Shown here in pieces: positions 35,767 through 48,576 of a stretch of 64,000 nt of DNA (positions are counted from its first letter, which is position 1; each line of letters opens with the position of its first letter). The stretch is taken from NCBI GenBank assembly GCA_963678675.1, contig OY783196.1, forward strand, positions 23,166,827 to 23,230,826. The letters run 5' to 3'. The position numbers and the translations under genes are program-made. The notes below the pieces were generated by a model, which saw only the letters and a list, made by a program, of their open reading frames with translations, did no database searches and was not told where the DNA came from. This DNA comes from Xiphydria camelus. Lineage: Eukaryota > Arthropoda > Insecta > Hymenoptera > Xiphydriidae.

Positions 35767-36392
35767 ACCCTAAACATTTCGATAGCTTTATGAAATTGTT
35801 CTAATGCTTCCTAAACAAACATGCGTTTTGTAATCGAGAGGAACTTATGCCGTAACGGATCCACAATGGTTTCAGAAGTGATTGTTAAAGTGTTGGAAAG
35901 CAATTTTGCTTTTCTGTTTATTGGAATGTATAATATATACTATGTGAGAAGTTATACAGTAAATACTCGGCTGTGTGTAGCGCTGATATATATATATATA
36001 TAGCTCAGTAGAGTGAGAAGAACTCAAGGATATAAAGCCAACACTCGACTTAAACAAGTATGCGGTGCAAGATACACTTGACAGTTATTTATGACAATAG
36101 CACGCTCGTTCTTCTTGCTGCCACGATTCTTTTGTCTAAAGTGATACTGCATTTATAACGGGCTTTACGTAGGTATATAAATATAGCAAACATTTTGACT
36201 TGATATACGTATATGTGGGTTACTAGTATTGTGAAAACTCTTGCGAAAATTGGCAAGAAAATCAAATAATACGTTGAGAAGAGTTCTTGTAATTACCGTT
36301 ACTACCATTATACCTAGTACTCGACTGATACATAATCTTTATGAGAATCATTATAAAATATAGGAGTACAATGTTTAATATTTACTTCGTAA

Positions 36393-36718
36393 TACGGAGA
36401 AAAAAATTAGTAATTTTTACAGTGAATCCCGTTAACAAGCCTCCTCGAGGTGAAGCATTGAACTTTTTAATAGACACAGCGTACTTTTTACAGTTCGTTG
36501 CAGTACAAACCCGTAAACACCCGACGCATATTAACGGGAGATTATTAAATTTTACCGTATACATTGATGTTTATACTATTACGAACTGTAAAAAGTACGC
36601 TGTGGTCTATTAAAAACTTCAATGTGTGTTTCACCTCGAGTATCACTGTTACTGGGTTAACTGTTAAAATTATTGATGTATTTTCCCATGATTTTTTACT
36701 AATCCTTTTTCTCCGTGA
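36393..36718. mobile_element. Family F MITE, copy 3
   Basis: It starts TACGGAGAAAAAAATTAGTA and ends CTTTTTCTCCGTGA. The arms GTACTTTTTACAGTTCG and CGAACTGTAAAAAGTAC are inverted repeats. The element is flipped relative to 22282-22611. Open frames of 60-105 codons across it reflect its symmetry, not genes. Confidence 0.78.
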
Positions 36719-37470
36719 ATATTTACAGTTAGCTGACACGTATAATAAATGTAATGAAATCGATATGAAAGGTTACCACACTATTATAGACAACGACATG
36801 TTCATTTATTATTCAAGTAAATTATACGAATCGTCGTTAATGGGGTACTTTTCTCGAATATGTCGAACCAATTTATACTAATTAGAGTCCGGCTTATACG
36901 AAAAGCACAGCTGTAATATCTCTCACTCGAGTAAGCTAAACGAAAGAGGGTGATTCATGTTCGTTCACCGAATGATCTCTAAGGGGACATCGACACGTAT
37001 AACGATTCGCTTCGAGCAAATTGCTTCCAATATTCATCAGCATTACCAATACAGCTTATGCTTACCGCCCCCCTAGCCCAATGTGTTTGTTCGAGAAAGA
37101 TTTCCCACGTCGTGTCGTATCGGTGCGCATAATGTGTATGTACCTTAAGGTGCCGAGCGGTGCACGATATTTCACGCGAATTATCGGCGGGCGAAAACGC
37201 TGACTCTCCGATCTAATCGCTGTGTATTTATTGCTCGGCGTGTCCTCTGCCTCATATACACGCATATATGCACGTATATACGCGTATATTTACTCGGCGT
37301 GGTTATATTTCAGAATATTATTTTCATATTCATTCATCCGCGCGGTTGAATTTCCCTTCCTTCGGTATCCACCACTAGTAAATATGCACGGCTACGCACA
37401 TAAGTAAACTGTAGGTACGTCGGTATATACTTATATCTGCATAAAAAAGCGTTACGATGTTGGATACACG

Positions 37471-38113
37471 GACAGGGTGTATTTTTCGCCACTGTTTATC
37501 CATTTGTTTTCGTTATTTATCATCTCATGAAAAAATCTTTCAGATAAAAGTGCTTTAGTATCAAGAGAGACATATGATATATGCAACGAGTTTTTTATAA
37601 CACGCATTATTTACAAGGTATGGCGGTAACCTTCATTTTTTTAAATGGAACTCGATATTTTTATTCATACAAAAGTTGTAGAGCTCCTCGAGGTTAATAG
37701 GAAAGGTATACAGTGAAATTATCACTCATTGAACCGTTCATAAGATATTATCGCTTAAAGTGTACAAGAGTAAATTACACTGCGCGATTAAGTTACTCGG
37801 ATTTACTTATCCTTGTACTTTAAGTGGCAATGTCTCACAAAGTGTATTCAGCGGATTGATATTTCATAATGCCTTATATCCTTTTCATTATTAGTCTCGA
37901 CGAGCTCAATAACTTTTGCAAGAATGAAAATATCGATTTCCATTAAGGAAACTGAAGGCGACCTTTGTATCTCGTAAAACGCGTATTTTCAAAAAATTGT
38001 CGCGCGTATCTTGTGTCCTCCTCGATACCGCACAACTTTCGTCCGCCAGATTGTTTCGTAAATTAACAAATAACGGAAACAAATGGAGTATGCAATGACA
38101 AAAAGTACACCCT
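37471..38113. mobile_element. Family J palindrome, copy 1
   Basis: The ends are GACAGGGTGTATTTTTC and AAAAAGTACACCCTAT. Long diverged arms pair GAACTCGATATTTTTATTC against GAATGAAAATATCGATTTCC, and TGTAGAGCTCCTCGAGG against GACGAGCTCAATAAC. Similar arms occur at 47784-48300. Confidence 0.65.
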
Positions 38114-40155
38114 ATACACACCAAGTGCCGGTATACCCTAGGTGTTTCGTATTGTCGACACTTTCCTTTAATTAGCGGAACGAGATTAAACTCCAGCCGC
38201 GCGCGGGGGAAAAGTTTAAAGTATCAAGTTTTAATAAATCGATGCGGGATTCGCGCGGCGTTCGTGGGCGGAAGGAACAAAACGGGAGGAACGCGCTACG
38301 AGACGAAACGAGACGAGAGGAAGAGCCTCTATATAGAGAACGCCTTTCGAACTACCCTACTCTCGTCCAATTAAAAATGTCAACGGACTCCTGCCGCTCG
38401 GTATTCCACGCTCGGCCGTTTACGACGCGTATAAATTTTTCAATCTGATCTTGCCCGGCCACGGCGCGGCACTTTTCTTCATCTCGACTTCTACTCGCTC
38501 TCCGCGTCCTTCTCATTTCCTTCCTCGTATTTGTCGCTATCTCTCTTCTCCTCTCCTCTTTATCTTGCCTCTCCGCTTCCCTCTGTCTCCCCTTTCTCTC
38601 TCTCTCTCTCTCTCACTCCATCCCGTTTCATCCGCCCTTCTCATAGGCTGACGACTTTAATGTCAATTCGACGTTGCGTTTCGCGATGAGCAGTCGCGAT
38701 AAAAAAAATGAAACCAAGGTTCGGTTTGCGTAAGACGAAGTCGAAACACTTTCCTCGGGATTGGTTAGAATAATATTATGACAATTAAGACAGTGGCTGT
38801 GATAAGACGGGAGTAAGAAGAGCTGACTGCCTCGCGCCACCGCGGACCCTCTACTCCCCATCGCCACCCTCGTCCTCCTCCCATCTTCCACTTTCAGTGC
38901 CGTTGCAAACAAGGGTGGGTCTAATGGAACCACCCCGTCTTCCTTTCCATGCTAACTCGATCGCGACCCTTAAAACTCGACGTTAAAGGGCCCCACCCCC
39001 CAATTCGAAACAGGGGCGCGGGCCGTGATCTAAATAAAGATACCATCCGCGGCCGAGATATTTCACGGAAATACGATACGAATCGTCGAGCGATATACAT
39101 ACTCTCGCGTTACGCGGTGAGTCTTTAAAAATATCCTTACATTAGCGGGGCTCAGCCTGTGGCAGGATGGACTATCAGGACTAGTTTGCGTCACGTAGGT
39201 GCGATTGACGCACGTTTCAATTTAGATGGATACTGAATTGACACGGCGGTTGACTTAATGAACGTATAAACGGGACAAATATCACTCCCGCATTAACGTT
39301 TAAACGTCGCAATCCCTCGCGTTTGACCCGTCGTACAAAACGCAGGGGTTTTCGATATCACCGCGGTAGCACCATAAACGTCGTTCGCGGCCTCCCGTCA
39401 ATCCCATACCGCGTACGCGTCCATACGAGCGTTACGTATTTACGCGATCGTGCGTGTACTAACGCCGCGCTGGCAAATCCGCGAAATAATCGCCAATTTC
39501 GGGATTACAAGAGCCCCGCAAATGCGATGCAACCCATGTTTTTCAGCGAGCCATCGGCGTGCATTCGAGGCGTTCTGGGGCTCATGTAACAATTAGAGTC
39601 GCGGGTGAGTTTGGGGTTGACCGCGACAAAGCGTGCAGGAGCGAAGTATCGAGCCGTGTATTTCACAGTTCGCCTCCCTTCCCCGCGCGCGCCCTGTAAC
39701 TACCCCACTCCTCTGCCCCGCTACAATAGCAGACGGCAGACACACGAATACCCGAGAGCGTCGACCGATCTGTACCTGGAGCCCGCGGTGATATACGTGT
39801 GCGCGAACGAAACGGCTTGGAGCACATTCGAGCAGCGCGCCGAACACACGAAAACACTCAAACGTTCCGAACCGAACGATCTGCGGTCCGACCGACGTTA
39901 CTCGACAAACCGATACTCGCCCACCCCGCGTGTCCTTCCGGGACCGTAACACGCTCGCGTTTCAGCGGAGGAGAATCCGTTTTTCTCCCTCGGTGACCCA
40001 TCGTTTTTCGCTTGCATTTCGTCTGGTAATAATTCTTGGCAGCGACCGCTGAAAGGTATCGTAACGCGCCAGCTCGCCACGGCTTCAGCTCGAAGAAAGA
40101 AAGCTCACCTTCGACGCGTAATAACGTACATACGTCTAGACGGTACGCGCGTGTA
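38114..40155 (+). other. Intron block, no genes recognised
   Basis: GC-rich with a (TC)n run at about 38595-38615. Nothing conserved or repeated was recognised, although open frames overlap on both strands at 39593-39996. Confidence 0.5.
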
Positions 40156-40681
40156 TACAGTTGCTCGCAAAAGTATCCGTCCACCAGATTAACGAAATAA
40201 TGATAAGCAGTAAAATTAACTTTAATCAACAAAATTAAATAAACATGATACCATTAGCGTCGAACATGCTTTTAAGTGATGTGCATATAATTGAAAGTAC
40301 TTATATCGAAATGATGGTAACACAATAGTGATATTTAATCACGTAGAATCGCGTAAAAGACACAAAAGTATCTGCCCATACACAAAAATTGAATTCGAAT
40401 AAGCAGGAACCAGTCCAGAAACCGTATTCAGTATTTTGTAAGGTAACCTTTGATCGTTGGTTGATTACTTTTGTGTGTGTTCTTCTAGCATGCGTCAATA
40501 TAGCGTTCAATTTTTTTATGTTACCACACTCGATCGTTTTAACCCTTTATAGCGTTTATAGTAAGATTCAGGTAGTAGATTATGTAATTATCTATTATTC
40601 ACTGACGGTTTATATTTCAGAAATATGAGTGATTAAAAGCCGTACATATGCAATGGGCGGATACTTTTGTGAGCAGCTGTA
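40156..40681. mobile_element. Deleted Tc1/mariner-type element (non-autonomous)
   Basis: The left end reads TACAGTTGCTCGCAAAAGTA and the right end is its complement, ACTTTTGTGAGCAGCTGTA, giving inverted ends of about 28 bases. Both termini carry TA, as expected for Tc1/mariner insertion. An internal CACAAAAGTATCTGCCCAT repeats part of the end. The span of 526 bases is far too short for a transposase of about 340 residues, and no DDE-type frame is visible, so it is an internal-deletion derivative. Chance open frames at 40301-40510 and 40389-40628 lie within it. Confidence 0.8.
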
Positions 40682-40949
40682 AAGTACGGTACCGTTGGTA
40701 TTTTCCTTTTCGTCTCGATGCTAATTTTGGCTAGGATTTTCGTCTCAAGAGCGATTGGCGAATCTCGCGCAGCGAAATGATTTATCGTGTGCATCTCATT
40801 TAAAACGAACAAATGGATCGTAATTGATATGAGGATGGTTGCCAACGTTGGTCGATTATGAGAATAATGATGGGGGAGCAGTGTTTGCCGGTAATTTGAG
40901 GGAAGAATGGGCGAATGTGGGCTATTTATGGCCCACGATTATATACTTT

Positions 40950-41101
40950 CTTAATCTTAATTAGTGAAAATCACTGAAAATCAGTGAAAAGTCATTGAAA
41001 TCCAGTGAATAGAAGATTACGGGAATTGCAGTAACCTTATATTCACTGGATTTCAGTGCCTATATTCCGATTCTCAGTTATTTTTACTGATTCAGATTAA
41101 G
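40950..41101. mobile_element. Family B MITE, copy 2
   Basis: This has the same length and order as 10570-10721, with ends CTTAATCTTAATTAG and CTGATTCAGATTAAG. The inverted match may extend outward to ACTCTCTTAATC, so the true ends could be up to six bases further out. Confidence 0.82.
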
Positions 41102-42883
41102 AGAGTACGATGATTCTTATGACGTTATGCAATTGTATAAGATTACTAGCTTTCCGCTCGCGACTTTGTCCGCGCGGATCTCGAAATAAATCTTACTTTC
41201 CCTGTTTTACCACCTTAGGGGAAGAATTTCGTAAAATCCTTTCTTAGTGAGTGCTTATGTCACAAGAGGAACCTACTGTCTAAATTTCATGTAATCAGCT
41301 TCATCAGTCAGTCAGTCAGGATATGTTTTTTTTTATATGTATCGAATAATTGAAGATTTTTTTGTGACACAGGACTAATGATTATCCAATTTTGCTACAA
41401 CCGATAACAAGACAATTATGATAAAAAATCATCGTATTTGTCAATTAACATTCCATTCTGAAGCATTTATTGTTACCGAACTATGAACAGTGAGCACTGT
41501 TGATAACACAGAATTGTCACTGATAATAGAATATCGGCACACACCTTTACGATTCACTCTCCCGCTATTTCCGCATCTTCCTCTCACCTTTAAGACCATC
41601 TGTGACCCGAACCAATTAGATGGGGAGTCAATGAGGGTTTGTGGGTTCGGGAAATCGGTAATTAGTTTCACGAATCAAGGTACGAGTACCCACAATCGAA
41701 CGCACGCGGTAAAACGTCCCGATGATCCCGCTTGAAAAGTAGAGCAAGAGGTATGGGCTAATCGTTCGCCTTCCGCTCTTTCACCCCTCCAAACCGCGAA
41801 CGAATTTATAGAAGACCGATTCTTTACCACCGGCCTCTACACCAATGCTTCCCGATTCTCTCCCCCCCTTTCCCTCTCTCTTTCTGGCTTTTTTCCCTCG
41901 AGTTCTCTCAGCAATCTTAACCCACTGAGCTCTCTGTGCCACGGGGGGGGGGGGGATAGGATATAATTTATTCCCGAAAATTACGTCGCCATTAGGCAGC
42001 CACTTACGCGGACAGCTTTGCTCTCTTTGCCATCGAATTCTTCCTCTTCCATCGCCGCCCCGCTCCGCCGCTGTCGTCGCCACCGCCGGAGCATTCGACA
42101 TTGATTTTTAATAAGTTACCCGTTCCCCTCGATTTTCCTCGCGGTGCAATCCTCGCTCTCCGAATCGTCCGCGGCCAACAAATCGACGCGGGCGGGGGAA
42201 CGAAGTTGGGGCATCTTCCGATAAGGTACAACGAATTTGTCACAATTCTTTTGCCGCCACGGTGATATAGACCAGCGAAGGAGACAAGGGTGAGACCGGA
42301 TTCAGTGATTTAGGGACGGGAAAAGAAGCCACGGTCGGGCCACCCTTCCCGAATATAAACCTACCGCGAGAATAGGGCTACGCTCCGCGAGCTTTTCTCG
42401 CGAGCCGCGCACCAGCGGCGCGCGTTCGCGCCGAAAACTCGGAGAGACGCGGTCGACCGCGCGAGGTTCTCCATCGCTACCGGAAATCTCGGAACGTCGA
42501 ACAGCTGCGACGACACCTAATAAAATCCCTGAGATTTTCGAGATTGGATTCTTCGAGGAGGGCGCCTCGACGATCAAAGGTCGAACGCGTCGAGGAGGTC
42601 TCGGCCCGTAATCGAAAAGATGGCAACTCGTACGGGGATTTGTCTTCGATCCGCCGCCTTTAAGCCCGCTACTTCGAGCGGGGAAGATGACGAAGGGTAT
42701 ATAAGAATGGGGAAGTTATAAGCATATGCAACGCCGACCCTCGAGCCAGACTTACATAAGTCAGTGTTCCGTCTCACGATAGACGGACTTTTACGCATCG
42801 ATTCGTACCGCTTCATATCGTCGCGATCATAAATACCTCGCCCACCCTATTAATCCCACCATCAGTCACAATAGCGAGGCGGT
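41102..42883 (+). other. Intron block, no genes recognised
   Basis: Contains (GTCA)n at 41305-41320 and a G run at 41943-41955. The remainder is unremarkable. Confidence 0.5.
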
Positions 42884-43733
42884 ATGTTTCGGCTAACTTA
42901 GGCTGATCCGCACCTGTCTCGGAAAGGTTCATTAACGGACAGATCGGAATGAGCCGTCTCTCGCAGTACCTACTTCTAATGGATACCGCTATATTTAGAA
43001 TACTAAATCAGCTTTGGGAGAAATTACGAATTCAACAGATGACCGATCGGGAAAATCTAACACCTGGATTATCAGGTATAGAAGGTCGCTTCACTACACG
43101 ATATAGCCTAAGCCCCTCTTTATTGTCAGGGACAAGCAACGGTACCCTTGCCCATTAGGCACGGGCCTCGGAAAATACCCAGCATCATCTCTTATTCACG
43201 TCATCCTCTTCCAGCCAATCAGGATGTATGGCGTCAGCCGACGCTATCCCCACTATCTTGCGATTGCTGTTAGATGTAAGGGATAAAAGTCGGAACCAAA
43301 TGCGCGTTTAACCAGTGTATTGTATATTCTAGTGCAATTTAGTTTAGCGTAGTCTAGTACATCTAGTATAACTCTTGCATATCCAGTACACAATCAGGTG
43401 TAAGTCCTTTAACTTGAAGACGACTCGGTTACCCTAGATCTCACATTGCCAAATTGTGCAAGCCGACAGATCTACAGTACTGAGTTCATTACGTCTAATA
43501 ATCATGCAACACTTCTCGCTAAACCAATCTATCAGTGTATCTAATTGTAAACTACTCGTTAACTTGTTAAACCATCAAACCTGTATCTCTCTAATTCAAT
43601 ATATCATCAGCCGATAGATTTAAATTCACACCTTGCGGTGTAAGTTCGGTACATACAGCTGGGTCACGCACGGTGTCTTCGGGATTTACGACCCCGAGGA
43701 GATCCATAAACTTGATCGCACCGCGACCGAACA
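42884..43733 (+). mobile_element. Candidate solo LTR of a retrotransposon
   Basis: The block starts TGTTTCGG and ends CCGAACA, an imperfect inverted pair of TG...CA type. Inside is a promoter-like arrangement: GATAAAAG at 43282-43289 and CCAGTG around 43312-43317, about 31 bases later. Beyond that lies a leader-like stretch with two GTGTAAGT motifs, at about 43391 and 43639. No primer-binding site follows and no polypurine tract precedes it, so it would be a solo LTR. The target-site duplication is unclear. The bases directly flanking the chosen ends do not match, although the hexamer CAGTCA occurs at 42863 and 43732. A chance open frame at 42949-43158 falls inside. It could also be an unrelated intron segment. 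Confidence 0.45.
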
Positions 43734-44703
43734 GTCAGAATTAAATTGGACTTAAGTTTTGACTCTCTTCTCGGTTTAGTTTCAGTTTAATCCCCGTCGC
43801 TCCTACTTTATAATAGGATTTCATAGCCGTTCCGCGCAACGAATCTCGCCGTGGAGAGAAAGGGAGAGGGTCCTGCCACCGCAGCACTTTTGCTACGAAG
43901 AGTCGACAGAGACACGTGGCCATGCGTCAACTGGTTTTTAGGGATCTCGTACTTTCGCCGGATTTCGTTTCGAAAAGCGAGGATCGCCACCGCGGTCCGC
44001 GCTCGGCCAAACGCGGGGCTGAATTATCTGCTTCGGTGGCGAGTCATCTTTCGGCGGGGTGCGGATTAAAAATCTATTATTTAAGCGACCGTCGACGGTC
44101 GGCGGGTGGTATAAATTGTACCGAGAGAGTTCATAAATTTTTCGCCCTCACTAAAAATTCCAAAAGTTTCGCGGACGGTTTTCTCATCGCGAACCCTTGA
44201 AGCGGGAGACCCGGCAGGGTGTGTTACTTGTTATAGTGAGTTTATCGTGGATGGGTGAAGGGGGTAAAGGTTAGGGGTAACTGCCCCGTGTGTTTAAAGC
44301 CTCTTTGAAAAGAAAACTGGTCTACCGAATGTATCACGGTTATATGTATAGGCATACTCGTTGAACTTACTTTTGAGAGCACGCGATAAAAAGATCGTCT
44401 AATCCGCGTCGCCATCAGAAGAAAAATCGTGAATTTAATTATCTTATGCCGCTACTGTTTTTAAATCTCATATCTCATGTACAAGCTTTACATCGAGTGA
44501 AGTGATAGCGCGTAATTCGCGAAAATGATTTATCTAGTAAATAACAATTATATTAATTGATTCAAATTGCTCGCAAACTGAACCGAGAGAAAATGCGCTG
44601 GGATTCTACAATATATTCATAAAACAACGACATGCAATATTAATCCCCCTCTCCTGTGGAATGGCATCGCGTGCTAATCGATTGCAATGTAACTCGACTT
44701 ATT

Positions 44704-44792
44704 TTAACACTTTGAGTGCCAAAACCGCCAATCGGCGTGTTCGGTGGGTATCTTCGATATGACGGAAAAACTGTCGGTAGTTAAAGTGTTAA
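44704..44792. mobile_element. Very short TTAA-flanked inverted-repeat element
   Basis: TTAA, then CACTTTGAGTGCC, and at the far end GTAGTTAAAGTG, then TTAA; 89 bases in all. The tips match at about 8 of 12 positions. It fits a piggyBac-derived miniature, though so short a match could be chance. Confidence 0.5.
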
Positions 44793-44864
44793 CATTTTTC
44801 GGACGCCAAAAGTATACAAAACTTACAGATATCGTAAACTTAGAGAAAAGTTTATTGGAATACG

Positions 44865-45136
44865 ATCCTGTACCTCGTACCGATCGTTAGACAGCACAGC
44901 AGTTACCTTAAAGGGTCTTTTCGCCTTCGCCACCAGCTTCCCGCTGTCTCCGGTTGCGCCAGGTTCAGCAGTTACCATAACTACATCCCCTGCAGCATAC
45001 TCAGGCGGCTTAAACCTGCGGGTATCGAAACGCCTTTTCTGCTCAGCTTGCTCAGCATCTGCTTCCTGAGTGCCGTAAGTGTGTACCGTTAGCCGGTTGA
45101 TCGGTACAGTCGTCCGTGCGTCATCGAGGATGCTTC
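44865..45136 (-). pseudogene. Ty3/gypsy Pol fragment (C-terminal end, after the integrase core)
   Basis: Read on the minus strand, about 90 codons are open. They begin RSILDDARTTVP, pass through KRRFDTRRFKPPEYAAGD, and end in a GPY/F-like module, RPFKVTAVLSNDRYEVQD. A basic FD.RR....YA.GD stretch, then K.....PF.V..VL..DRY.V.D, is typical of the C-terminal tail of gypsy-class integrases. A stop codon (TAA, plus-strand 45137-45139) precedes the open part, and no Met start or upstream integrase core, RNase H or reverse transcriptase is present. The reading stays open to about 44826, past recognisable similarity. I see no coding potential beyond this fragment, so it is a dead remnant sitting in the Rox8 intron. 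The candidate LTR at 42884-43733 has its promoter in the opposite direction, so the two need not be one element. Confidence 0.75.
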
Positions 45137-45254
45137 GTTAATGATCCGCGATCCCTGGGTTATCCCCGCCATGAATCATTCCTCACAAATAATGTACTTA
45201 TGATAAAACTTAGATGCCGTAAGTTATTCAACATTCCATTTTCCGTTTCGTAAC

Positions 45255-45529
45255 ATGGGGGTAAGTTGTAATATATTACAACTTGTCCCGAGAAATTTTT
45301 ATTTTAAGTCCCATACGATATGTTCACTATGAATTGAAATAAAATGAATAGGGTTCATATATTATTATTAATACATGCTTGTTATTATGGAAGACTCTTC
45401 GGTGAAGACGCGCAGTTGACTGGCCGATTGCGACGGCTGTCAGCGACACCTAGCTGGTCCAAAACGCGATTTCATACATCGCGGAAAATTGCATCACCTT
45501 ATAAAACGTGTGTTACTACTTACCCCTGG
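45255..45529. repeat. Small inverted-repeat element
   Basis: The left end CATGGGGGTAAGTTGTAA and right end TTACTACTTACCCCTGG are inverted. A tight palindrome, GTAAGTTGTAATATATTACA, follows the left end. About 275 bases. Its open frame (45344-45559) has no recognisable protein. Confidence 0.5.
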
Positions 45530-47060
45530 TTGCAACTAGACTCGCTCTCCCCTACATAGTAGAATTTATTTATTTTCTTTATTTATTTTCTTAATTTATT
45601 TTCTTTAATTCAAACTTCTGTTTGCAACTTGTAAGTAAATTCTTTATTCATCGCGCGAATTAATATTTCAGTACTAAGTTCGTATTCAAATAAACTTTTC
45701 TCTAGATGTATCCAAGGATTTTGTTTTTTAATATTTACTTCCAAGATCGGGTACCTTCCTACGATAAAGACTGCTCCGTCGCAAGGGATGGAATCCCCGA
45801 AAGTCAGAGCACAACTTCATGGCAAATTCGAAAAGTAGCAGCGAACTCCTCCTCGATGCAGACGCGAATACGCGTAAAGTACGTCTAACCGTAACGAGGA
45901 GACGATAAGCGATAACCCATCCTCGTGCGCAGAGATTCCTTCATATTCGACACCTACAACTCGACTTATCGATTCGCGTTAGCTGCAGACGAAAGGAAAC
46001 ATGACGAGCTCGCGTACGCGATAGGTCGATAAGCAGCCGGGCAGATAGGAGGCGGATAGGAGAGCGGTGCTGCAGCGCCAGAGGGATACGTATAGCTACC
46101 GTGTAAATCAAATCGCGAGCCGAAATTGCTATACGCGCTCTACATCTCGCAGAGACCGTAACCACTTCGATGGTAGTCGAAACGGTCTGATGAAATTCCT
46201 CGATCCCGGTACCGTCCTCCAGGAGCGATGCTTCCTGCACCGACCGCTCCTCTCCCCTTTCGCACCCTCCCGCGCAACGAGTTTCCCCCTTGTTCGCCGG
46301 CGACGAGTCGCAATCGTCGAATCGAGAGGTCCGCGTAATTTATGGAATCGCCGCGCGACTTTGGCGTCGGGGACGAAAATGCGAACGCGGGTGGGACGGT
46401 TCGCGCGGCGAAAAAGGAGTCGGACTCGATCCGTTTCCAGCGTCGTAACTATCGGGGCCAACCCGCCGGAACGATATTTCACCCCGTAATTATCTTAGCG
46501 GCAATGCGATAGTGCGAGGCGGTAGTATTAATGCCCGCTGATAATGTACCAATAGTGTCCTAATGTCCCGTAGCGCCGTTCGAGTAATAGACAAGCCGAA
46601 TGCACTGCTAAGCACATCCCCAAGATACGAGGGGGAATGAAATTTCCCTCCTTCGCGTATATCTGTACGGGGCGACTCTCCCGAAATCGGACTGGCGCCT
46701 GGGATCGAATTCGCGTCGAATTTAGTGACGCTGGCGAATTCGAGGTATCGTCTCTAACGGATATTTATATTCGATTATTAAATTGTACTTGGATCATTAA
46801 TCGATTATAGTGAAACATCGAACTACGTGATGTCGATTACGGCTAATTAAGAGCTACGGGTATTTGGAATTTTGTGGCGGCACGTTTCATTAAGCGTGCT
46901 GATTAAATAAAAGCATGTGATTATTAGGCGAGTAAACATTAAAGTTGCTACGTATTTTTCATTATCCGTTGTCCATTAATTTAAATCGTATTTGAACTTA
47001 ATATTCCGTGTCTTTTTGGTTCCCCCTGAATATTTTCAGTAAAAGATGAAATGTGAATTG
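45530..47060 (+). other. Intron block, no genes recognised
   Basis: A TTTATTTTCTTTA run at about 45565-45610, a CpG-rich middle (45740-46500), and an AT-rich homeodomain-like-site stretch (46760-46950, many ATTAA/TAATTA words) with no further support for enhancer activity. Confidence 0.45.
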
Positions 47061-47300
47061 TACACTGAGAGAGAAATGTAGTAAATTTGGGGACTAAATC
47101 GGCGGTTACGGGTATAGGGGAATGCACATTTAGTTACTTGGACTATAATAATTGGCTGAAATGGACTATAGCCTGTTTTCTTCAAATAGCCGTTAATCGT
47201 TATAATTGAATTTAATAGTCAGAGCAACTAATTCTGCATCCCCCCACCTGTAGACGCAGATTTAATTGAATATACTACAATATTTTTTCTCCACAAGTGC
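47061..47300. mobile_element. Family H MITE, copy 1
   Basis: It starts TACACTGAGAGAGAAATG and ends in worn ATATTTTTTCTCCACAAGTG. Interior CAACTAATTCTGCATCCCCC and GATTTAATTGAATATACTAC resemble 54945-55362. Confidence 0.6.
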
Positions 47301-47783
47301 AAATTTTTTACTTTTTATCATATTTTATATATTACAATTTTGATTTATTAAAGCCACACGATTAATTATTCCATTTCTGATGGAGTTGATTTCATTCCAC
47401 ACCAGGCAACGACATTATGGTGCTATTGAATAACGAGAATCCAAGTCCTGAATTAAATTATATACCGTTTATATATATATAACAACGACTATACGGTTCG
47501 ACTGATTGGCAGGTATTTAAACCAAGTACAGAAAAAGACCACACCGCGTTGTACCGCTATATAGATGACGAAGCTCGATCGATTCGCGTCGTAAGAATCT
47601 ATCTTAGAGTGAGTTAATCTTAAAAGCGGTAAGGGCGAAGTTACGATCGCTCTCTTCGCGCTTCGTCTTCCCGCTGCGTACGACGCTATTCGATCTCGTC
47701 TCGCCGAACATTACGTACGGACATAAACGGCTTCATCAGCAGTGAAGAAAACTCGCGGATAAACGGATTAGTGGTGTGGTATA

Positions 47784-48300
47784 TACAGGGTGTTCCATCT
47801 TTTACAGAGCACAGTTATTCATCGTCGAGAGAGACATACGGTACGTGTAATGAATCTTTTAATGACACATGTTATTCGAGAGATACGGAGGTCAGTTTAA
47901 TTTTTGTAAATGAATACGATCTTTTCTTTCTTACAAAAGCTAGGTAGAGCTTATCGAAACTAACGAAAAAGATATACCTGAGGACAAATGCTACTTTTGA
48001 GTTATCGCATTTGAAAGTATAATAATGATCTGCATCACCATTCCGACTTGTACCTACTTAATGGGAACTTTGTCGTGCGCAGCGTAACTTTCCTGATCTT
48101 GTACTTTGAGTGGCAATATCTTTCAAACGTTTCAAAGGATGGGTGTTTCACCTTATACCTTTTTCATCAGTCTCGATGAGCTCTATAACTTTTGTAAGAA
48201 TAAAAATATTGAGTTCCCTTTAAAAAAAAATATAAAGGTGATCTTCATATCTTGCAAATAACGTATGTCATCAGAAATCTGCACTTAAGAAAAGTGACGA
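47784..48300. mobile_element. Family J palindrome, copy 2
   Basis: It begins TACAGGGTGTTCCATCTTTT. The arms match those of 37471-38113 (GAGAGACATACGGTACG, CTTACAAAAGCTAGGTAGAG, and inverted GAGCTCTATAACTTTTGTAAG). Its own closing end is unclear. A CACCCTGTA at 48995-49003 could be it, in which case the family I copy at 48577 sits inside. Confidence 0.6.
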
Positions 48301-48576
48301 TTTTGCAGTAGACCAGAGTATATCTAAGAAATTTCGCTGCTACATCGTTAAGCATTTCTACATGAGTAATACGTATCGCTACAGTAACAATATCGTATCC
48401 CTATTCATGGAATTTTCTAGCAATTGCTGCCTGACGATGGCGCTGTAGTCACTCGAGACTACATTACTGCTTCAACAGCCAGAAGACTGGTAATCTGAAC
48501 CACTCTGCTTGTTTCAGTGTAGGTATATATCTCATGTATTCCTCTCAAAACCAAGCAATTTTTACTTGAAATATTT

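Noticed and set aside
36341..36613. Facing 90- and 60-codon frames at one site
   Set aside because: Both are produced by the symmetry of the family F MITE, which is an inverted repeat.
46760..46950. Homeodomain-site enhancer
   Set aside because: ATTAA/TAATTA words are dense, but AT-rich intron sequence gives this by chance and there is no conservation data.
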